DNA of 64,000 nt from Patiria pectinifera (Eukaryota; Echinodermata; Asteroidea; Valvatida; Asterinidae): the NCBI GenBank assembly GCA_029964075.1, contig CM057140.1, positions 4,048,643 to 4,112,642 on the forward strand. The letters run 5' to 3'. The translations under genes and the position numbers were made by a program. The notes under the pieces are model-generated. The model was given only the letters and a program-made list of their open reading frames with translations, was not told the DNA's origin and ran no database searches. Below are positions 58,716-64,000 of this stretch, in pieces; positions within the stretch are counted from its first letter, which is position 1, and each line of letters begins with the position of its first letter.

Positions 58716-58876
58716 GGGTTTAAATTAAAATAAAGCAGCGCTTGGAATTCTTCGTAAGAGAGGTGCACATTTGAACGTTTGGTTTTGCGCTTTACAGACC
58801 TAATATATAATTGCTCGCGATGTTGTAGCTCACTAGCAACGATTTTACGTCAACATCTTTGTTTAAAGGCATATAT

Positions 58877-59372
58877 AGGGTGGATAAAAAAACGAAACCG
58901 AGATATTATTGCTAATTGGAACAGAAGTAGGGCACATGTGAATCAAAGGGAGATATCCTCTGTTAGGGTTGAATCTCCTCTTTAAAATGACACCCTGATC
59001 ATGTCCTTACATTCACGATTGACTGAGCAGTGACCAATTTCATGAAAGGGTCTATTTAGAGACTTCGTCACTTTTCAATTGTGGTTTTTGTTGTGTCATT
59101 TGTGACAGAGTGAAAGGCTATGGTTGCCAATCAAGGCAGGTGAAAAAAGAGAGAGATTTCTCCATGAAAAGTGGCGCAAGTCTCTAAATAGACCCTTTCA
59201 TAAAGTTGGTCACTGATCAGTCAATCGTGAATGAAATGACATGACCAGGGTGTCATTTTAAAGAGGAGATTCAACCCTAACAGAGGATATCTCCCTTTGA
59301 TTCACATGTGCCATACTTCTGCTCCAATTAGCAATAATATCTCGGTTTTGTTTTGTTTTTTATCCACCCTGT
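58877..59372. mobile_element. Long-TIR MITE with CAGGGTGGATAAAA ends
   Basis: Inverted arms of about 190 bases (for example AGGGAGATATCCTCTGTTAG and complement) surround a short loop. The ends resemble those of 22341–22938 (CAGGGTG, then ATAAACGAAACCGAG), so both belong to one superfamily. Confidence 0.85.
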
Positions 59373-59389
59373 ATGGGACCATTTGCTGA

Positions 59390-59685
59390 TAATGCTTTTG
59401 GTTCGTTTCCAGTAATAACACCACTCAAGATTGAAAGAACAAAAAACTTTTGATCACGAAACACGATTTCATCTATACATATACATGGAAAGTACTCTTT
59501 ATTTCCAAAAATCCGTCAAAAGACTAATTTGTGAAAATCACCTACATTTCTTGATTTCTTCTAAATGACAGCAAGCCAGACGGAATAGTTTCATGGGGTG
59601 TTTAGTACCAGTACGGTCTGTAATCCCAGTAAGCTTTTGATAACAACTCAGTGGGTTACTTTTGGGTAAACGCAAATGTTCCTTC
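59390..59685 (-). mobile_element. MITE family D copy
   Basis: It shares ATGACAGCAAGCCAGACGGA and the CTTTTGGGTAAACGCAAATG end with copies near 30640 and 19431. Confidence 0.65.
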
Positions 59686-59957
59686 AGCGTGTGTCAATAA
59701 AAATGTCGAAGTCAATCCATAAATTTAAAACATACTATAGGCCTAGCACTCTTTTTTTGGCCAAACTTTCCTATGGAGTCTGAAAGTACAGTAAATATAC
59801 TCTACACAATGGTCTTTTATGTCCCATGTCATTTCATTTGGACATCCCAGTCCAGAGATACAGCTAATTAAATGAAAGGACTTGAATTCCAAGTTGGGCC
59901 ACTTTTCAGATGACATGTAGGCCTATCTAGTATCTAAGGAAAGGCATGCACATACCA
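59686..59957. other. Spacer between transposable elements
   Basis: I see nothing recognisable in this AT-rich stretch. Confidence 0.6.
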
Positions 59958-62092
59958 TTAAGGTAGCAGACCAGTAAATAAACTTCCATAGACCCCAATG
60001 GTAAATGCTCCCACTTCAAAAATTCGGGAAAAATACTCACAACTCTCCAAGGTATTCGAGACACACATCAAATTAAAGCTTATTTCATCATCTTTCAATT
60101 TCTGTTCAATTTACGGGGGGTCAACTGATGACTTTTAGGAGAAATTTCCATCTGAAGACGATCACCCCTGAAAATAGTCCTGAAGCCCATCGCCATTTTG
60201 AAAAACGATGCCTACACTCCATTGCAAAGTAGAGCGCTTTTAGGGTCCAAATTACATGAAAATTACACAGAACTGCAAGCTCCAAGTCCTGTGCACGGTT
60301 TCCATCCATATTTTTAACAAACCCTCAAGTTCATGGCCCACAGCATGCTCAAATACCGAAGATTTTGAGGGCATGCAAATCGTGATTTGGCCGGCGCAGG
60401 CAATTTCGGACCGATTTACTGGTCTGCACCCTATAGAGAAGCGAGGTTTTGAAAAATTTCTCCAAACCACTTGTACGGCACGAGGAAGGATGGATGACTC
60501 ATATTTCATCAAAAAATTGCGAGAAAAAAAATCTCTGACTGCGATTTCTGGCCTGAAAACAAGCCCTCTGTTTGCGGCTACCTTACTGTTGGGCGCCCCC
60601 AATTAATTACCCCCCCCCCTTTGTTCGCTCGAAATTGCTGTGATCGGAGGACGGTCCATCGGCCCTATTCAGATTTTGCGCGCATTTGTTGCGGAACCGC
60701 CATTGGTGACCCCTTTTGAAACGCTGCCCCCCCCCCAGGTTCCGCCCCCCTGAAAAAAAACCACTCCGCAAACATTTTGACAACAGTAAATAAACTTCCA
60801 TAGACCCCAATGGTAAATGCTCCCACTTCAAAAATTCGGGAAAAATACTCACAACTCTCCAAGGTATTCGAGACACACATCAAATTAAAGCTTATTTCAT
60901 CATCTTTCAATTTCTGTTCAATTTACGGGGGGTCAACTGATGACTTTTAGGAGAAATTTCCATCTGAAGACGATCACCCCTGAAAATAGTCCTGAAGCCC
61001 ATCGCCATTTTGAAAAACGATGCCTACACTCCATTGCAAAGTAGAGCGCTTTTAGGGTCCAAATTACATGAAAATTACACAGAACTGCAAGCTCCAAGTC
61101 CTGTGCACGGTTTCCATCCATATTTTTAACAAACCCTCAAGTTCATGGCCCACAGCATGCTCAAATACCGAAGATTTTGAGGGCATGCAAATCGTGATTT
61201 GGCCGGCGCAGGCAATTTCGGACCGATTTACTGGTCTGCACCCTATAGAGAAGCGAGGTTTTGAAAAATTTCTCCAAACCACTTGTACGGCACGAGGAAG
61301 GATGGATGACTCATATTTCATCAAAAATTGCGAGAAAAATCTCTGACTGCGATTTCTGGCCTGAAAACAAGCCCTCTGTTTGCGGCTACCTTACTGTAGG
61401 GCGCCCCCAACGGGCGTGAATTGAGTTTTTGCTCCTTCCGACCCCAAATTACCCCCCCCCCCCTTGTTCGCTCGAAATTAGTGTGATCGGAGGACGGTCC
61501 ATCGGCCCTATTCAGATTTTGCGCGCATTTGTTGCGGAACCGCCATTGGTGACCCCTTTTTAAACGCTTCCCCCGCCCCCCAGGTTCCGCCCCCCTGAAA
61601 AAAAACCACTCCGCAAACATTTTGACAACAGTAAATAAACTTCCATAGACACCAATGGTAAATGCTCCCACTTCAAAAATTCGGGAAAAATACTCACAAC
61701 TCTCCAAGGTATTCGAGACACACATCAAATTAAAGCTTATTTCATCATCTTTCAATTTCTGTTCAATTTACGGGGGGTCAACTGATGACTTTTAGGAGAA
61801 ATTTCCATCTGAAGACGATCACCCCTGAAAATAGTCCTGAAGCCCATCGCCATTTTGAAAAACGATGCCTACACTCCATTGCAAAGTAGAGCGCTTTTAG
61901 GGTCCAAATTACATGAAAATTACACAGAACTGCAAGCTCCAAGTCCTGTGCACGGTTTCCATCCATATTTTTAACAAACCCTCAAGTTCATGGCCCACAG
62001 CATGCTCAAATACCGAAGATTTTGAGGGCATGCAAATCGTGATTTGGCCGGCGCAGGCAATTTCGGACCGATTTACTGGTCTGCACCCTTAA
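59958..62092 (+). mobile_element. TTAA element family E, amplified in tandem (2.6 units)
   Basis: TTAAGGTAGCAGACCAGTAA at 59958 and ACTGGTCTGCACCCTTAA ending at 62092 are inverted ends with TTAA outside. Inside, a unit repeats with offsets of 812 and 845 bases (the marker TCAACTGATGACTTTTAGGA at 60121, 60933 and 61778). The three copies of the first half are almost identical and encode the same spurious 62-codon minus-strand frame. Confidence 0.9.
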
Positions 62093-63441
62093 GGTGTGTG
62101 AATGACTTTCATAGATACCAGATTATCTGACAAGCGGCCCAAACAGATTTTGACAGTCTTTACAAGCTTTGTCGTCACTTTTATACAAAAGATCCAAATC
62201 AAACAGAACAAAAACCCTGTTTAGGGTAAAGAAACACTCTCTCATCTTATGGTATTTTTTTTACACACAATAAAAGCAGATTTAGTTTTCTCCGAAAAAT
62301 ATGTTATTTGACTGCTACATTGTTTTGGGAGATACCCTGAAGATGCCTGTAAAAATGATGACATTTCTGCACAGAAATGCTGTCAATGTAAGGCTGAAAG
62401 TAATAGATACAGACAGCGGACATTCATTGTTATAATGAATCGTAAGACTTGGGGCTGACTGGTTTTGTACCTGTACCAAAAGTGCCCTCACGCCAATCGA
62501 CGCCAATTATATCAAGCGCTCTACGCGATTATACATGTCCCGATCGCTTTAATCCCTAACACTGGATAGCCCCGGTCCCCTACGGCGACTAGTCAAGGCC
62601 ACAACACAGCACGATCGCAGTGGCAAGTGATAGGTAAAAACAAGAAAGACGATAGAAAACCTGTCTCGTCCGTACGGTCATGACCGTGAGCCCATTGGCC
62701 ACTGTGGTGGAGTTCAGAGTCAGGGAAGGTTTAGTTAGACTTTGGTGGCGATGGCCAAAGATGATACGCAAAGAGCATCCGACTGAGGTAGATATGAAAG
62801 TTGTTGTATCTTGGACGTCATTGGTGTGGCCATCAGATACGGGAAAAGGAAGATACTAGTTACCTAGAAGCCAAAATAAAGGCCACAATTCGTCGCCGTT
62901 TTCACGAAGAGCCATGTGGATTTGAAGAAAAAAAAGTTTTCCAGATAATCGCAAGAGAAGTTCCTCCTATTTTAAAACCGCCAAAACTACTACTTTGCAA
63001 CAAATTTGTGCAGTAAGAAAACATCCACACGATTCTTTGAAAGGTGAACTTTTATGTAAACCCAGTAATTAGAATCAGCACAACAGTTAGTAGCCAAAAT
63101 AAAATTAGTAAAGATTTGTGTCCCTTCGTGAAAACGAAAACCCACGTTTTCTACATTTAGGCCCTTTCTGTTCAACGTGTTTTTTTCCATAGGGAAGGAG
63201 CACGCGTATTACTTGCGCGCAACTGTAAAGATGTGCGGCTCTTCGTGAAAACGAAAATCTCACTTGACCTACTATTACGCATTTCCGTCCAATACGTTTT
63301 GTAAGCGTTCAAGGGGCTACTATGTTCGTGTCTCTTCGTGAAAACGCAAAATGCACTCATTGAGATGCCTGCCCATGCATCATAAAGAAAGTAATGATGT
63401 TTTACTTACAGAAGCATGTCAAAATGGTTAAGTACGATGTT
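62093..63441. other. Unique sequence between elements
   Basis: A phrase CTTCGTGAAAACGAAAA-like recurs at about 62900, 63125, 63240 and 63335, spaced 95–220 bases apart, suggesting an old degenerate tandem repeat. I see no gene. Confidence 0.55.
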
Positions 63442-63966
63442 TTAAAGGGAAAATACAACATTTGCAAACATCAAAAAATAAAACTACCAAATCATTTTGA
63501 AATACCTTGCTGGACTGTTAGTGAATGACAGTGTAAAGCATCCTGTAAAATCATGGCACCTGGTATACTGTCATTTTCAAGAAAAGTGCTATTTTTGTAT
63601 CAATTTCCAACGCTGATCGGCCGATCAGCGTTGGAAAAAACTGGCTTTTTTTTCAAATACTGGCCCCAGTTGACCATCGCACTTGTTTGCAATCGATTAC
63701 ACACCTATGAACGGGTACAAGCCAGCTAGACTGGTTCCCTGACCTTACAATTCCCCAATGTATGTAAACTGCTCTGTTTCTTCTTAAATGGAGTCAGGGA
63801 ACCAGACTACAGGAAAATGATTGTTTTTCTTGTTTTTTTTATAGCATTTTCGAACCCAAAACCTCAAAAAAGTCAGTGTAACTATATTTGCTATATATTT
63901 CCAACCCCCCAATTCCATCCATTTCTGAAAATTACAGCAAAAGCAAATAATGTATATTCCCTTTAA
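63442..63966 (+). mobile_element. MITE family A copy 6
   Basis: TTAA-bounded, with ends AAGGGAAAATACAACATTTG and GTATATTCCCTTTAA and the palindrome CCAACGCTGATCGGCCGATC inside. It is almost identical to 17424–17945 over most of its length. Confidence 0.87.
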
Positions 63967-64000
63967 AGCGAAATAGTGATAAAAAAAACTCGAAATCGAA

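Larger units (their letters stand above)
53881..58876. other. Gene desert, right part
   Basis: GC-richer, non-repetitive islands lie at 54130–54550, 56100–56650 and 57550–58080. SINEs lie at 54870–55143, 55195–55490 (degenerate) and 58637–58715. A family A MITE lies at 56845–57224. I see no supported exon. Confidence 0.55.

Noticed and set aside
60121..61966. Three identical 62-codon minus-strand frames and longer overlapping frames
   Set aside because: They lie in a tandemly amplified non-coding TTAA element and resemble no protein I know; identity reflects recent duplication.

Overview
The window is animal genomic DNA: genes are split by GT–AG introns of 0.4 to 4.5 kb, there are no bacterial-style operons, and the sequence is full of MITEs, tRNA-derived SINEs, minisatellites and satellite arrays. 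A PC1/3-type prohormone convertase together with repeats typical of marine invertebrates suggests a deuterostome invertebrate. An echinoderm is my best guess, but it is not proven.

Region 1 (1–2.1 kb, minus strand): the 5' part of a DegT/DnrJ/EryC1/StrS-family PLP aminotransferase-like gene that runs off the left edge. One of its introns appears to use a GC–AG splice pair. Region 2 (about 2.2–30.2 kb, plus strand): a complete gene for a proprotein convertase of PC1/3 (PCSK1) type. It has a likely non-coding first exon and 14 coding exons (2307 nt, 768 residues): signal peptide, prodomain, subtilisin-like catalytic domain, P domain and a C-terminal helical tail. The two genes lie head to head with first exons only one to a few hundred bases apart, so they may share a promoter.

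The convertase introns hold TTAA-bounded MITEs of several families, a hAT-like element with a perfect 8-bp target duplication, a pogo-like MITE, long foldback elements and three large AAGTC-core minisatellites. Two of these arrays are reverse complements of each other and flank exons 12 and 13.

Region 3 (30.2–64 kb): no convincing gene. It contains a satellite of about 320-bp monomers (35.0–39.8 kb), directly followed by an unrelated satellite of about 220-bp monomers (39.8–42.3 kb). A gene desert follows, with GC-rich, higher-complexity islands, CTCF-like motifs, a POU–SOX–POU motif cluster and a hexamer microsatellite. At 60–62 kb a TTAA element is amplified in tandem.

I see no new multi-gene system. 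The most interesting biology is in the convertase. Acidic residues that line the S2 and S4 pockets in furin are basic here, and its own activation site has lost the usual P4 arginine, so a shift in specificity is plausible. The complementary arrays around exons 12–13 are a second concrete, testable point.
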